Assembly: GCA_038209365.1 (NCBI GenBank)
Contig: JBBQXS010000063.1
Location: 1-21,269 of the forward strand
DNA from: DASQHW01 sp038209365
GTDB lineage: Bacteria; Actinomycetota; Acidimicrobiia; IMCC26256; PALSA-610
DNA length: 21,269 nucleotides
Direction: 5' to 3'
The notes under the pieces were generated by a model, which was not told the origin of the DNA, searched no databases, and saw only the letters and a list, made by a program, of their open reading frames with translations. Shown in pieces: positions 1 through 8,914 of this stretch (the first letter of the stretch is position 1; each line of letters starts with the position of its first letter). A program made the translations under genes and the position numbers.

Positions 1-71
1 GTGGCCGACAGTTCAGCGACCGGCCGACCCTCCCGCACATGCGCTTCGACGAGATACCTGCCCATGTCCAT
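1..71 (-). CDS. IS481-family transposase, N-terminal fragment
   Basis: Only the first 23 codons and part of the next are inside the window. They read MDMGRYLVEAHVREGRPVAE and then LSA, which resembles the opening helix-turn-helix of IS481-family DDE transposases (a hydrophobic helix, then REGRPVAELSA-like text). The ATG at 71 is preceded by GGTGGGAG on the minus strand at a suitable ribosome-binding distance; a second in-frame ATG lies at 65. The gene runs off the left edge, so the catalytic DDE core cannot be seen here. The matching C-terminus of this gene type is at the right edge. Confidence 0.65.
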   Translation of the reverse strand, partial: MDMGRYLVEAHVREGRPVAELSA

Positions 72-103
72 CGGCGACTCCCACCTCGGTGTCGCCGATG
101 TCT

Positions 104-138
104 TGACACATCCCTCGCCGATGTCCTGAATTCAGACA
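104..138 (-). repeat. IS481-type terminal inverted repeat (5' side)
   Basis: The minus strand shows TGTCTGA, then GACATCGGCGA at 125-115, then ATGTGTCA at 111-104. The repeat at 21130-21166 has TGTGTGA, GACATCGGCGA and ATGTGTCA in the same order with a 2-nt length difference near the tip. Confidence 0.75.
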
Positions 139-151
139 CCACTCCCTCCGC
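139..151 (+). repeat. 13-bp direct repeat of the tRNA-Ser 3' end (IS flank)
   Basis: CCACTCCCTCCGC abuts the IS end at 138. The identical 13 bases are the last bases of tRNA-Ser plus one (21117-21129) and abut the other IS end at 21130. This is what a target-site duplication looks like; IS481-family duplications are known to range from about 4 to 15 bp. Confidence 0.7.
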
Positions 152-184
152 ACCGATCTGCGAATTGCCAGAGCGTGCGAGCAT

Positions 185-2839
185 GTGCCCGTGCGCCTCG
201 AGACCGTGACGCTCCTGTTCACGGACCTCACCAGCTCGACGCGTCGTTGGGAAGCCGACGCCGCTCGGATGAGCCGCGCGCTCGAGGTGCACGACCGGCT
301 CCTCCGCGACGAAATCGAAGTCGCCGGCGGTGAGGTCTTCAAACATACGGGCGACGGTTGCTGCGCGCGGTTCGCCGATGCGCCGGGTGCCGTGCGCGCC
401 GCGATCGGTGTGCAGCGCCGGCTCGCAGCGGGCGAGGCCGGCGAGCTCTCGGCGCGCATTGCGATTCACACCGGGAGCGCCGAGGCGCGCGGCGGCGACT
501 GGTTCGGACCGGCACTGAACCGCTGCGCGCGCATTCTCGCGCTGGTTCATGGGGGCCAGATCGTTGTGTCCGATGTCAGCACCGCGCTCACTCGTGACGT
601 AGTTGCAGACAGGTTCATCGATCTCGGCGTGCATGGTCTGCGCGATCTGGCGACGCCGGAACGGCTATGGCAGGTCATCGCCGACGGCATCCCGCGCGAG
701 TTCCCGCCGTTGAACAGTCAGACGCGCAAGGGAAATCTCCCGGCCCCGCGCACGCGCCTGATCGGACGAGCCTCCGATATCGACGAGCTTGACAAACTGC
801 TCGCCGACTGCCGGCTTATCACCCTGACCGGCGTGGGCGGCTGCGGCAAGACCCGATTGGCGATCGCGCTTGCTCGTCAGGTCGCGGATCGGTTCGAGGA
901 CGGCGTGTGGTTTGTCGATCTCGCACCCGTTGCCGACGGTGCCCACGTCGCCGGTGCGTTCGCGAACGCACTCGAGGTCACGAATGCTATCGACGCCCCC
1001 AGCGACGTCGCCGCCTACCTGGCGCCCAAACAGGCGCTCGTGGTCGTGGACAACTGTGAGCACGTGGTCGACGACACAGCTGTCTTGCTCGAGGACCTGC
1101 TCGACGCCGCGCCGCAGCTGCGGGTTATCGCAACGAGCCGAGAGCCGTTCGGTGCCAGCGACGAGCGCATCCGGCGCGTCGGATCCCTGTCCGCGAGCGG
1201 AGACGAGTCCGAGGCGCTGCAGCTCTTCGATGACCGAGCGCGCGCCGCGCGGCACGACTTCCACATCGACCATCACCGCGAAGCTGTCGCCGAGATCTGT
1301 CGTCGCCTCGACGGCATCCCGCTCGCCATCGAGCTGGCCGCTGCGCAGATGGGCGCGCTGACGCCCGAACGCGTGGCGACGATGCTCGACGAGCGGTTCA
1401 CACTGCTCACCGGCGGTCGTCGACGCGGCCGGCAAGCAACGCTCGCCGCGACGATGGACTGGAGCTATGGGCTCCTGAACGCCGACGAACAGGCAGCCCT
1501 CCGCCGTGCGTGTGTACTTCCGGCTTCGTTTGCCCTCGACGCCTTCGCGGCGGTGATCGAGCGGCCGGAGCGCGATTCCCTCCCACTCTTGCGTTCCCTC
1601 GTCGGGAAGTCTCTGGTCGACCTGCACGACGTACCCGGCGAGGCGCGGTATCGGTTGCTGGAGACCGTCCGTCTGTACGGCGAGGCACGCCTCGTCGAGG
1701 CCGGCGACGCCTCGCGCGCCCGAGACCGGTTGTTCGCTTGGGTCCGGGCGACGCTCGAAGCGTCGGAGCCCGGAAATGCGCTTGCGGAGACGGTCCTGCG
1801 TGAGCGCGAAGCGATCAACACGGCCCTCAGTTGGGCGGAAGCGAACGGCCGCATCGGTGACATGGCCGCGGTGGCGAGTCTCGCGGGACCGGGCTGGCTG
1901 CAGTACCTCCTCGTCGATGACCTGTCCCGCTGGTCGTCGGTGATCGCACGATTCGACGACGATCTCTCACTCGACCATCGCGTCATGTGGCGAGCAATGC
2001 GCGCAGGGATCGGAACGACTGCGTCTGACGGGCTCAGCGCCCTGGAATGGGCTGACGACGCGCTCGAATGTGACCCTGCCGGCACCACCTTTTGGCACGG
2101 CTACGCGGCATTCACGCGCACAGAGGTTCTCGCGTTCGTGGATCCCGAGCGTTGCAGGCATGAGATCGAACGCGCTTGTGCGCGCCCGCAGCACCCCGTC
2201 ATCAACGGTCTGTTCGTTGTCTGGGACGGGATGCTCGACCTCATGACTGGCGAGGACGCGCGTGCTGCCGACAAGCTCGCACACGCCATCGCAACCTTGG
2301 ATCGGGACCGGGAGCGATGGTCCATCACACTCAGCCGCCTCGCGCGATCGACGGTGCTCGACTTTCTCGGGCAGCAGGATCAAGCGGTCGCCGAAGCCGC
2401 GGCGGTCCTCGAGGAACTTCCCGCCGAACCTCCTTGGTTCGAAGACCTCATGGCGTACGAGGCGCTCGCCGACGCGACGGCTCGGGCCGGTGACACCGAC
2501 CGGGCCACGGGTTACCTGGAACGAATGCTGCTGATCGCCGCGGATCGCTACTCCCACATCCCGAACGCGATCGGACATGCGGTCGTCACCGCGGGCGTCA
2601 TCCTCGCAGAACGGGGCGAGCTCGGGCTTGCGCTCGAGACGCTCGAGGGATCGCGCGCGACGCGGTTGGCGACGCGCTCGGAGATGGGCTGGACGACGGC
2701 GCATCGTTACGTTCGGCAGCTACGGGCGCAACTCGGCACCGCCGCCCGCTCGCACCTCGACCGCGGTCGCTCGACAACTCCTGCGGCCCTTCTGGCCACG
2801 GCTCAACGGGTGGCCGCGAGCACGCAGCGCCGCGCCTGA
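185..2839 (+). CDS. Class III adenylyl/guanylyl cyclase - NB-ARC ATPase - TPR-like regulator
   Basis: The 884-residue protein joins a class III nucleotide cyclase domain (about residues 5-165) to an NB-ARC/AP-ATPase module (about 190-500) and a helical, TPR-like tail. In the cyclase, FTDLTSST holds the first metal Asp (D14) and FKHTGDG the second (D57), with a Lys (K53) where adenylyl cyclases recognise the base; GPALNRCARI follows. The ATPase has P-loop GVGGCGKT (K222), Walker B ALVVVDN (D289), the sensor string RVIATSREPFG and GIPLAIELAAA. The GTG start gives the usual opening of this family, a few residues before the first catalytic motif. No clear Shine-Dalgarno is visible. The IS end lies only 46 bp upstream, so native promoter sequence may be displaced. 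Substrate (ATP or GTP) and any DNA-binding role are not settled by sequence. Confidence 0.88.
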   Translation: MPVRLETVTLLFTDLTSSTRRWEADAARMSRALEVHDRLLRDEIEVAGGEVFKHTGDGCCARFADAPGAVRAAIGVQRRLAAGEAGELSARIAIHTGSAEARGGDWFGPALNRCARILALVHGGQIVVSDVSTALTRDVVADRFIDLGVHGLRDLATPERLWQVIADGIPREFPPLNSQTRKGNLPAPRTRLIGRASDIDELDKLLADCRLITLTGVGGCGKTRLAIALARQVADRFEDGVWFVDLAPVADGAHVAGAFANALEVTNAIDAPSDVAAYLAPKQALVVVDNCEHVVDDTAVLLEDLLDAAPQLRVIATSREPFGASDERIRRVGSLSASGDESEALQLFDDRARAARHDFHIDHHREAVAEICRRLDGIPLAIELAAAQMGALTPERVATMLDERFTLLTGGRRRGRQATLAATMDWSYGLLNADEQAALRRACVLPASFALDAFAAVIERPERDSLPLLRSLVGKSLVDLHDVPGEARYRLLETVRLYGEARLVEAGDASRARDRLFAWVRATLEASEPGNALAETVLREREAINTALSWAEANGRIGDMAAVASLAGPGWLQYLLVDDLSRWSSVIARFDDDLSLDHRVMWRAMRAGIGTTASDGLSALEWADDALECDPAGTTFWHGYAAFTRTEVLAFVDPERCRHEIERACARPQHPVINGLFVVWDGMLDLMTGEDARAADKLAHAIATLDRDRERWSITLSRLARSTVLDFLGQQDQAVAEAAAVLEELPAEPPWFEDLMAYEALADATARAGDTDRATGYLERMLLIAADRYSHIPNAIGHAVVTAGVILAERGELGLALETLEGSRATRLATRSEMGWTTAHRYVRQLRAQLGTAARSHLDRGRSTTPAALLATAQRVAASTQRRA

Positions 2840-2881
2840 CGACGCTTCCCTCCACCGGCGTGAGCTCCAACCTCACGGCGG

Positions 2882-2940
2882 GTCAAGCAGCGCGCTCAAG
2901 TTGGCCGAAGGGTTCGAAAGACGTCCCACAAGGCCCGCTC
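2882..2940 (+). repeat. Dispersed intergenic repeat, copy 1
   Basis: It lies between the ends of two convergent genes. The core at 2911-2940 starts GGTTCGAAAG and continues ACGTCCCACAAGGCCCGCTC. The core recurs at 13231-13258 and 16651-16680. Upstream, GTCAAG begins exactly 29 nt before the core here and also in the copy at 16622, so the repeat is about 59 bp. Confidence 0.75.
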
Positions 2941-3010
2941 GGTTTGACGCGCTGCGGCCGAGACGGCTCCTCGCGCATCGACCCTTTGCGCGACCGCGCC
3001 GCGGTGCGAC

Positions 3011-3625
3011 TCAAGCGAGACGAACTTGATCGGCGGTGAAGAACAGCGGCAACACGGCTTCGTCGGAACGACGGCGGAGTTGTAGGCGCGGCGCGTCACC
3101 GGTGAGATCGACTTCGGCGAGCTCGAACCCCTCAACCCACGTGTCGTCGTAACGCGACCGCACCGCGACGGGTGCGCCGATGACCCATCGCCCGGGAGCA
3201 TCGCTGTTGTTGCGGTCGGTGTCGCGCGCCATGCGGCGGGCCATCGTGCCGAGGAGCGCTTCGGTGACGGGATCGATCAGAGAGGCGAGAGTCGCCCGGT
3301 CAAGCATCAAGAGGCGCATCGACGTCTCCGCCCTCACGGTCGCACACCGCGGCCTGTCGGTGAGCAACGCGAGCTCACCGACAAACTCGCCCGGGCCAAC
3401 ACGAGCCACCGTCACGCCACCGGTGATCACACAAGCGTCGCCCTCGACGATCAGAAAGCTGTGCTGACCCGTCGCGCCCTCCTCCATGAGGATGCTGCCT
3501 GCCGCGACGCTGCGTTCCGCGAGCACGGAGGCGATCCGCTCCAGATCTCGTTCGCTCAACCGCTCAAAACTCGGTACTGCCCTCAGCAACTCCCTCGAGT
3601 TCGCTCGGCCATCGATGGCGGTCAT
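3011..3625 (-). CDS. Cyclic nucleotide-binding domain protein
   Basis: This 204-residue protein has one CRP/PKA-type cNMP-binding domain at about residues 15-130. The phosphate-binding cassette FVGELALLTDRPRCATV keeps the Glu that contacts the ribose and the Arg that contacts the cyclic phosphate. No helix-turn-helix follows, so it is not a CRP-type transcription factor. Instead a C-terminal segment of about 60 residues contains WVIGAPVAVRSRYDDTW, GFELAEVD and LQLRRRSDEAVLP, a pattern I associate with actinobacterial proteins of unknown function. GGAGGA sits 5 nt before the ATG and fixes the start. It converges on a cyclase gene 171 bp away, so it could respond to that enzyme's product; this is inference. 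Confidence 0.85.
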   Translation of the reverse strand: MTAIDGRANSRELLRAVPSFERLSERDLERIASVLAERSVAAGSILMEEGATGQHSFLIVEGDACVITGGVTVARVGPGEFVGELALLTDRPRCATVRAETSMRLLMLDRATLASLIDPVTEALLGTMARRMARDTDRNNSDAPGRWVIGAPVAVRSRYDDTWVEGFELAEVDLTGDAPRLQLRRRSDEAVLPLFFTADQVRLA

Positions 3626-3697
3626 CGAATCCTCCGGTTGCCGACCTGGCAGTCAGCCCGTTCATCCTGGTCGGCTGGTCGGCGACTCGCAATGTGT

Positions 3698-3735
3698 AAC
3701 TGTTGCGTCAACTCTGCCTCTCCAATGCAACAGTT
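3698..3735. promoter_or_regulatory. Inverted repeat AACTGTTGC / GCAACAGTT
   Basis: Two perfect 9-bp arms (3698-3706, 3727-3735) are separated by 20 nt, so the arm centres are 29 bp apart, close to three helical turns. The site is 73-110 bp upstream of the cyclic nucleotide-binding gene, where an operator could act. No binding protein can be assigned. Confidence 0.35.
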
Positions 3736-3970
3736 CGGCGTCGACGCACGAGAAATATCAGCTGGTCAAACTCCTCCGGTGGGTTTGAAAGCCCTCGCAT
3801 GCTCTCCGCATCGCTGTGAGATTGACAACGCTTTCCCAGTCGCAGTCAGTTCGAAAAGGGTCTGCTCAAGTGTTGGCGTTGATGTGGGTGAGTCGGCCGC
3901 GGAGGCCCACTCAGGATGAATGCGCAAAGCACGAACGCCGGAGTCGTGCCACGCCCTCCGACCACCCAAA

Positions 3971-3999
3971 TTGACGGTCGCGAGACGGCTCGTTAGGTT
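3971..3999 (+). promoter_or_regulatory. Sigma70-type promoter candidate for the phosphoesterase gene
   Basis: TTGACG (3971-3976) and TAGGTT (3994-3999) are separated by 17 nt. The ATG at 4035 follows after a GGGGGGA ribosome-binding site at 4022-4028. The -10 box matches the consensus only in part. Confidence 0.4.
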
Positions 4000-4034
4000 C
4001 GGCACACCTAGCCGGGCGATCGGGGGGATAGGCC

Positions 4035-5309
4035 ATGGCGAGACGTGTTCTGCTTGGGCTGATGTCGGCGGTGTTGGCGACGGCGCTGTTGACCGCTTGC
4101 GTCCCGAAGAACCCGCACAACCTGCCGGTCGACCACATCGTCGTGCTGATGCAGGAGAACCGCTCGGCCGACACTTACCTTGGCCAGCTCAATGCGTTCG
4201 GCCAGCCGGCGTACCCGGCGGAGCCGACGACGGGTAACCCGGATCCGCTGAACCCGACGGGCCCGCCGATCGTCCCCTTCCACAAGACGACCTACTGCGA
4301 GTCCAGTGACCTCAATCACTCGTGGAACGGCACGCACCAGGAGTGGAACAACGGCGCCATGGATGGATTCACCGCTGCGAACAGCAGCAGCTCCGCGAAC
4401 TCCGATCCGACCGACCCGAGCGGCGCGCGGACGATGGGGTACTACAACGCGACCGATCTGCCGTTCTACTACGGCCTCTACAACACATTCGCGACGAACG
4501 ATCACTACTTCTCATCGACGCTGACACAGACCTTCCCGAATCGCTTGTACCTGTACGCGGGAACATCGTTCGGCCACATCCGCAACGACGTCGTCCACAG
4601 CACGCAGAAGTCGGTGTTCGAAACGCTCGACGCGGGCTTCGTGAGCTGGAAGATCTACAGCGATCAAACCGGGACGCTGTCCTTTGGAGGCATTCTCTTC
4701 AAATACGTCAACGATCGAAAAGCACAGCACGTCTTCCCGATGAGCCAGTACTACGCGGACGCCGCAGCCGGCACGCTGCCCAACGTGTCGTTCGTGGACC
4801 CGAAATTCTTGGACACGCCGAAGATCGAGAGCGACGAGCACCCGCCGTCGAACGTTCAAGTCGGCCAGAAGTTTGTGGCCGACGTGATCAACGGCCTGAT
4901 GGCCAGCCCGAACTGGAGCAGCTCGGCGCTGTTCCTTACCTACGACGAGCACGGCGGTTTCTACGACCACGTCGCGCCGCCGGAGGCACCCAAGCCCGAC
5001 AACATTCCGCCGATGCTCCAGTCCGGTGACACGCCCGGTGCCTTCGACCGGTACGGAATCCGGGTGCCCACGGTCGTCGTGTCGCCGTTCTCGAAGTCGC
5101 ACTATGTGTCACACGTGGTCGACGATCACACGTCGATATTGCGATTCATCGAGCTCCGCTTCGGGCTCCCCGCCCTCACCAACCGCGACCTCAACGCCGA
5201 TCCCATGCTCGATATGTTCGACTTCTCGACCCCGCACTTCACGTCGCCGCCAACACTGCCCACCGCGGTGGTCGACCCTGATCAGCTCGCGGCCTGCCCT
5301 GGCTCATAA
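4035..5309 (+). CDS. Phospholipase C/acid phosphatase-type phosphoesterase, lipoprotein
   Basis: The 424-residue protein belongs to the phosphoesterase family of non-hemolytic phospholipases C and AcpA-type acid phosphatases, which hydrolyse phosphate esters outside the cytoplasm. It starts with MARR, a hydrophobic stretch and lipobox LLTAC, so Cys22 is the expected lipidation site. Metal and catalytic motifs follow in family order: HIVVLMQENRSADTYLG (residues 34-50, with E41-N42), DLNHSWNGTHQEWNNG, DEHGGFYDHVAPP, IRVPTVVVSPF, and near the C-terminus DDHTSILRFIELRFGLPAL with RD. Family members usually show ENRSFDHYFG, so A45 and T47 here are mild departures. It is a single gene after a promoter-like site at 3971-3999. 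The exact substrate, phospholipid or another phosphoester, cannot be told from sequence. Confidence 0.88.
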   Translation: MARRVLLGLMSAVLATALLTACVPKNPHNLPVDHIVVLMQENRSADTYLGQLNAFGQPAYPAEPTTGNPDPLNPTGPPIVPFHKTTYCESSDLNHSWNGTHQEWNNGAMDGFTAANSSSSANSDPTDPSGARTMGYYNATDLPFYYGLYNTFATNDHYFSSTLTQTFPNRLYLYAGTSFGHIRNDVVHSTQKSVFETLDAGFVSWKIYSDQTGTLSFGGILFKYVNDRKAQHVFPMSQYYADAAAGTLPNVSFVDPKFLDTPKIESDEHPPSNVQVGQKFVADVINGLMASPNWSSSALFLTYDEHGGFYDHVAPPEAPKPDNIPPMLQSGDTPGAFDRYGIRVPTVVVSPFSKSHYVSHVVDDHTSILRFIELRFGLPALTNRDLNADPMLDMFDFSTPHFTSPPTLPTAVVDPDQLAACPGS

Positions 5310-5343
5310 GGGACTGCGATCGTCGCCAAACGTGTGGACTCGC

Positions 5344-5362
5344 CATGCCGGCTGTGGGCATG
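5344..5362. terminator. Weak hairpin between convergent genes
   Basis: CATGCC (5344-5349) pairs with GGCATG (5357-5362) around a 7-nt loop. It lies in the 112-bp gap between the phosphoesterase and cyclase gene ends. There is no T-tract, so a terminator role is only suggested by position. Confidence 0.2.
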
Positions 5363-5421
5363 ACGGCAGCGGGTGACGGTTCAACGGCAGCCCGACGGGC
5401 ACCGTGCCGAGGAGGCAATGG

Positions 5422-8400
5422 TCACGTACCGATCTCGGCGAGCAGCGCGCGCGCGTCGCGCAAGTCGCGGGTGGCGAAGCCCTCGGTGAACGACGAGACG
5501 ATCGGGTGAAGAGCCTCGTGAGCCTCGTTGCGCCGCTGCTGGCTCAGCAACAGTCGGGCCAGGCCGATCGTGGTCCGCAACTCGAACCACTGCGATTCCT
5601 GGGCCTGCGCGATTTCCACTGCCTGGCGGAACTCGTCTTCCGCGGCCTTGACGCGAGCGTCCAGCGATTGCCGGTCGTCGACCAAGACGATCTCGGCCTT
5701 CACGCGATGAAGCGGCGCGTCGTAGTAGTGCTGCCGGGTGGAGACGCCGAGGTCGAGGCCGGCATCGATCATCGCGAGCGCATCGTCGTACAGGCCCTGC
5801 GCGCGATACGAGTCCGCAACCCACATGCACGCGGACGGCGCCATCAACAGTGTTCCGGTCGACGCCAAGACGCCGGTGCCCTCCAAGATCACGTCCAGGT
5901 CGTTGAGCGCGAGGCCGAGGAAGGCCGTTGCTGCGCCCGACATGGCCGGGAAGCCCTGCTCGTCGCAGTAGCGCCGCGCATCGGTGGCCGCGTCCGCCAT
6001 TGTTGCGGCCAGCAGATTGTCGAGCAGCGCCAGCCGCCACACGAGCGCCTGCGCGACGCTGTACGCCGAGTCGAGGGACTTCGCGAGGCGCACGGCCTCG
6101 TCGCAGCGCGCCATGCCTTGGTCGGGGGAAACCGAGGTGCAGCAACCCCCAGCCCGAGGTCGCGAGCGCCGACACGCCAGTGTCGTCACCGACGGTAGAG
6201 ACCAGATCCCGATGGTGCTGCGCCGGGTCGTAGAGCGCGACGGCGCGCTCGGCTGCCTCGAGCGCCTCACGGAATCGACCTTGGAAGAAGACGGTCAACG
6301 CGTACGTACCGAGCGCAGCGACCATGTGCGCGACCGCTCCGGCGCGCTCCGCTATCGCGAAGCCCTCCACGACCAATGTCTCACCGCGTTCGAAGTCGGT
6401 CGACGTGTACGCGGCGAGCCCGAGACCGATGACTGCACCGGCATGGCTCCGCGTGTCGTCACACGACTGCGCGAGTGCACGGACGCGTTCCAACGCGGCG
6501 ATCGCTTCGGGCACGGAGTAGCCCCGAGCGACGAACAGCTCGGACGCGAGCGTTTGCTGCAAGGCAACCTCACGCTGATCGCGCTCGATGCTCTCCGCTT
6601 GGGCGTCCAGGAGATCGAGCGCCCGAGAGAGGTGCAGCAGTGCCTCTTCGTGCTCGGAGCGCGATCTCGCCTGCTCTGACGCTTGCTCGTACCACGCGAT
6701 CGCATCGTCGACCATGCCGCCCGCCTCGGCGTGGCGTGCCGCGAGCTCGGGCTGTGTGGAAATCCGGTTCGGAAAGTGGTCGCGCAGAACGTGCACGACG
6801 CTGCGGTGCAGGTGGCTTCGGGTCGCTCGCAACAATGAGTGACTCGCGGCATCCTGCACGAGTGCGTGCTTGAAGATGTAGGTCTCAGATCGTGTCGAGG
6901 TCCGCACGACGAGCCCGGTGTCGGTCAGTTGGACGAACGCGTCGTCGAGCGCGTCGTCGTCGAGGGCTATCTCGGCGTCCATCATCACGAGCTGCACCAT
7001 CTTGCGCGAGAACTCACGGCCGATGACGGCGGCCACCTGAGCAAACGCCTTCGCCTCACCGAGGCGATCCAGTCGAGCGAGCAGCGAGCTCTGCAGCGTC
7101 GAAGGGATCTCCAAGGCTGCGGGCTCGAGCGTCGTGGCGTGATCGCTCGCTTCGAGCACCATCTGGCTCAGCTCTTCGAGGAACAGCGGGTTGCCATCGG
7201 CGTGTTCGACAATGCGCTGACGTACCCCGTCGTCGACCTCCGAACGGGCGAGCATGGCGTTCACGAGGTCCGTCGCCTCGAGTTCGGTGACGGGGTCGAT
7301 GCGCACGTTGTGGACATGATCGAGGGTCGCCCAGGCCGGCACGAACTCGGGCCGCGACGTCGTCACGAGCAGGACGCGATCGGTGGCGATTTGCTCGACG
7401 ACGCGGCCCAACAGCTCGAGACTCGAAGGGTCGCACCAGTGCAGGTCTTCCACCAGCAACACCACTGGATCGCGCTCGCTCAGCGCGACGAGCCATTTGA
7501 CCAACCCGTCGATCGTTCGCTGTCGGCGCGCCTCGGGGCTGAGCCCGCGGAGTGCACCCAAGCTCGGGTGCGGGATCGCCAGGAACGAGGTGATGATGGC
7601 CAGCTGCTCCTCTGTCGTCAGCCCGGCGGCCCGCAGTCCCTGCTCGACCCGCCGAACCCGATCAGCCGGTTGGTCGCCCGGCTCGAGTCCGAGCGACTGT
7701 TCGACCATCTCGACGATCGGGTGGAACGCAGTGTTGCGCACGTAGCGCGTGCATGAACCGGCGAGCCAGCGGTGCGGTTGCCCGGCGAGGTGCTCGTGCA
7801 GGACGAGTACCAGGCGCGACTTCCCGATGCCGGCCTCACCGCAGAGATGGACCACCTGGCCTTCGCCGAGAACGGCCTTGTCCCATCCATCGAAGAGCAA
7901 CCAGCACTCTCGGTCGCGACCGACGAGCGGCACGAGGCCGGCTGTGCTGCGCGCTTCCAGTCGACTGCGCACCGCGCTCGGCCGCAGTACACGATGCACC
8001 ACGATTGGCTGGGGCACGCCCTTCATCGCCCGCGCGCCCGCCTCCTCGACGACGAACCAGCCGGCAACCGAACGATGCGTCGCTGCGCTGATCATCACTT
8101 CACCGGGCTCGGCCGCGGGCTGCAACCGCGCCGCGATGTTCGGCGTCTCGCCCAGGGCCACGGTGTCGCGCCGGCCCCCCGCGCCGACGGTGCGGATCAC
8201 GCACGGCCCACTGTGCAGCCCAACCCGTACCGACAGGCCCCGGTCCAGATCTCCGACCACGCGTACGATCTCCAACGCGGCGCGCACTGCCTGATCGGCT
8301 GAGTCTTCTTGCGCCTCGGGATAGCCGAACAAGACGACCATCCCGTCACCAAGGAGTTGCGCGACGAAGCCGCCGCAGCGCGTCACCACGTCGGTTGCCG

Positions 8401-8773
8401 CCTCGTGGTAGACGCGAAGGGCTTCGCCGTAGTCCTCGGAATCGAGTCTGGTCGACAGTTCCGTCGATCCGACGAGGTCGCAGAACAACACCGTGAGGTC
8501 CCGCCGGTCGGTGTCAGCTGAGCCCGGCTGCAACGCCGCCAATCGCAGGCTCGGTTCTGGTGATGCTGCGCCTTTGCTGGTTTCGGGCCGGCTCACCGCG
8601 ACCAGGACGTCGCCATCTCGGGTCGCCACCCGGCGAACCTCGACGAGCTCTTCGACGAGATCGTCAAGGTGCTGGTCGTCGAGGTCGAACTCACGCCTCA
8701 GCGCATGCTCCGACACCCGGCCTGCGTCGTGGAGCAACGCGGCAGCCTGCCGCACCGTGTCGAGAAATCCCAC
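5422..8773 (-). CDS. Class III cyclase - AAA ATPase - TPR regulator, with a one-base frameshift
   Basis: With the frame restored, the protein is about 1116 residues. An N-terminal winged-helix-like segment (1-60) precedes a cyclase domain with LTVLFCDLVGST (D99) and AQLLGDGMVVLFGYP (D143). The base-selecting Lys position is Gln139, which I believe is common in this subfamily. Next is an AAA_16/MalT-like ATPase: P-loop GEAGIGKSR (K318), Walker B VVLLVEDLHWCDPSS, sensor VLLVTTSRPEF. A long TPR region ends the protein. After LLHLGFP the frame must shift at the five-G run 6124-6128 (five C on the coding strand); the other frame continues DQGMARCDEAVRLAKSL and ends GT-stop at 5422. Without the shift the frame runs to 5381 as Arg/Gly-rich nonsense. 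The start is GTG at 8773, preceded by GGGGGAGG. Confidence 0.85.
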
Positions 8774-8906
8774 ACTGCCTCCCCCGCGCGTCAACCGACG
8801 GGCGGAAGACCACACCTCGAAGGCCTGGCCCAACCCTACGCGGGTCGCCGGATGAACCGCGTCTGTTTAGACCATTGGTGAGACCTAGACAAACGTACGT
8901 TCGCGC

Positions 8907-8914
8907 CTGAGGGC
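8907..8914 (+). repeat. 8-bp target-site duplication, left
   Basis: CTGAGGGC lies directly outside the left terminal repeat. The identical octamer lies directly outside the right terminal repeat at 11591-11598. IS1595-family elements are known to make 8-bp duplications. Confidence 0.92.

Larger units (their letters stand above)
1..138 (-). mobile_element. IS481-type insertion sequence, 5' end (cut by window edge)
   Basis: Read on the minus strand from 138, the sequence starts TGTCTGA and contains GACATCGGCGA followed by ATGTGTCA. The same blocks appear in the same order at the right edge of the window (21130-21166), so these are the two terminal inverted repeats of one IS type. Ends beginning TGT are characteristic of the IS481 family. 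The start of a transposase gene follows at 71. The outer boundary at 138 directly abuts a 13-bp sequence identical to the end of the tRNA-Ser gene. Confidence 0.75.
3626..4034. other. 409-bp region without a supported gene; divergent upstream region
   Basis: The region separates two divergent genes. It contains a 9-bp inverted repeat (3698-3706 with 3727-3735), a string at 3781-3791 resembling the head of the dispersed repeat, and a promoter-like site at 3971-3999. Open frames crossing it have no recognisable protein features, and I see no RNA gene. Confidence 0.5.

Noticed and set aside
665..2704. Large antisense frames across the first cyclase gene
   Set aside because: Shadows of a GC-rich gene with clear cyclase and NB-ARC motifs on the plus strand.
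3766..4005. Minus-strand frame of 79 codons in the 409-bp gap
   Set aside because: No recognisable motif, no ribosome site, and it overlaps the promoter-like site of the phosphoesterase gene.
5381..6123. The uninterrupted reading frame of the second cyclase gene down to 5381
   Set aside because: After 6124 the text becomes Arg/Gly/Pro-rich with no TPR pattern, while the neighbouring frame carries clear TPR-like protein; the gene end is taken as 5422.
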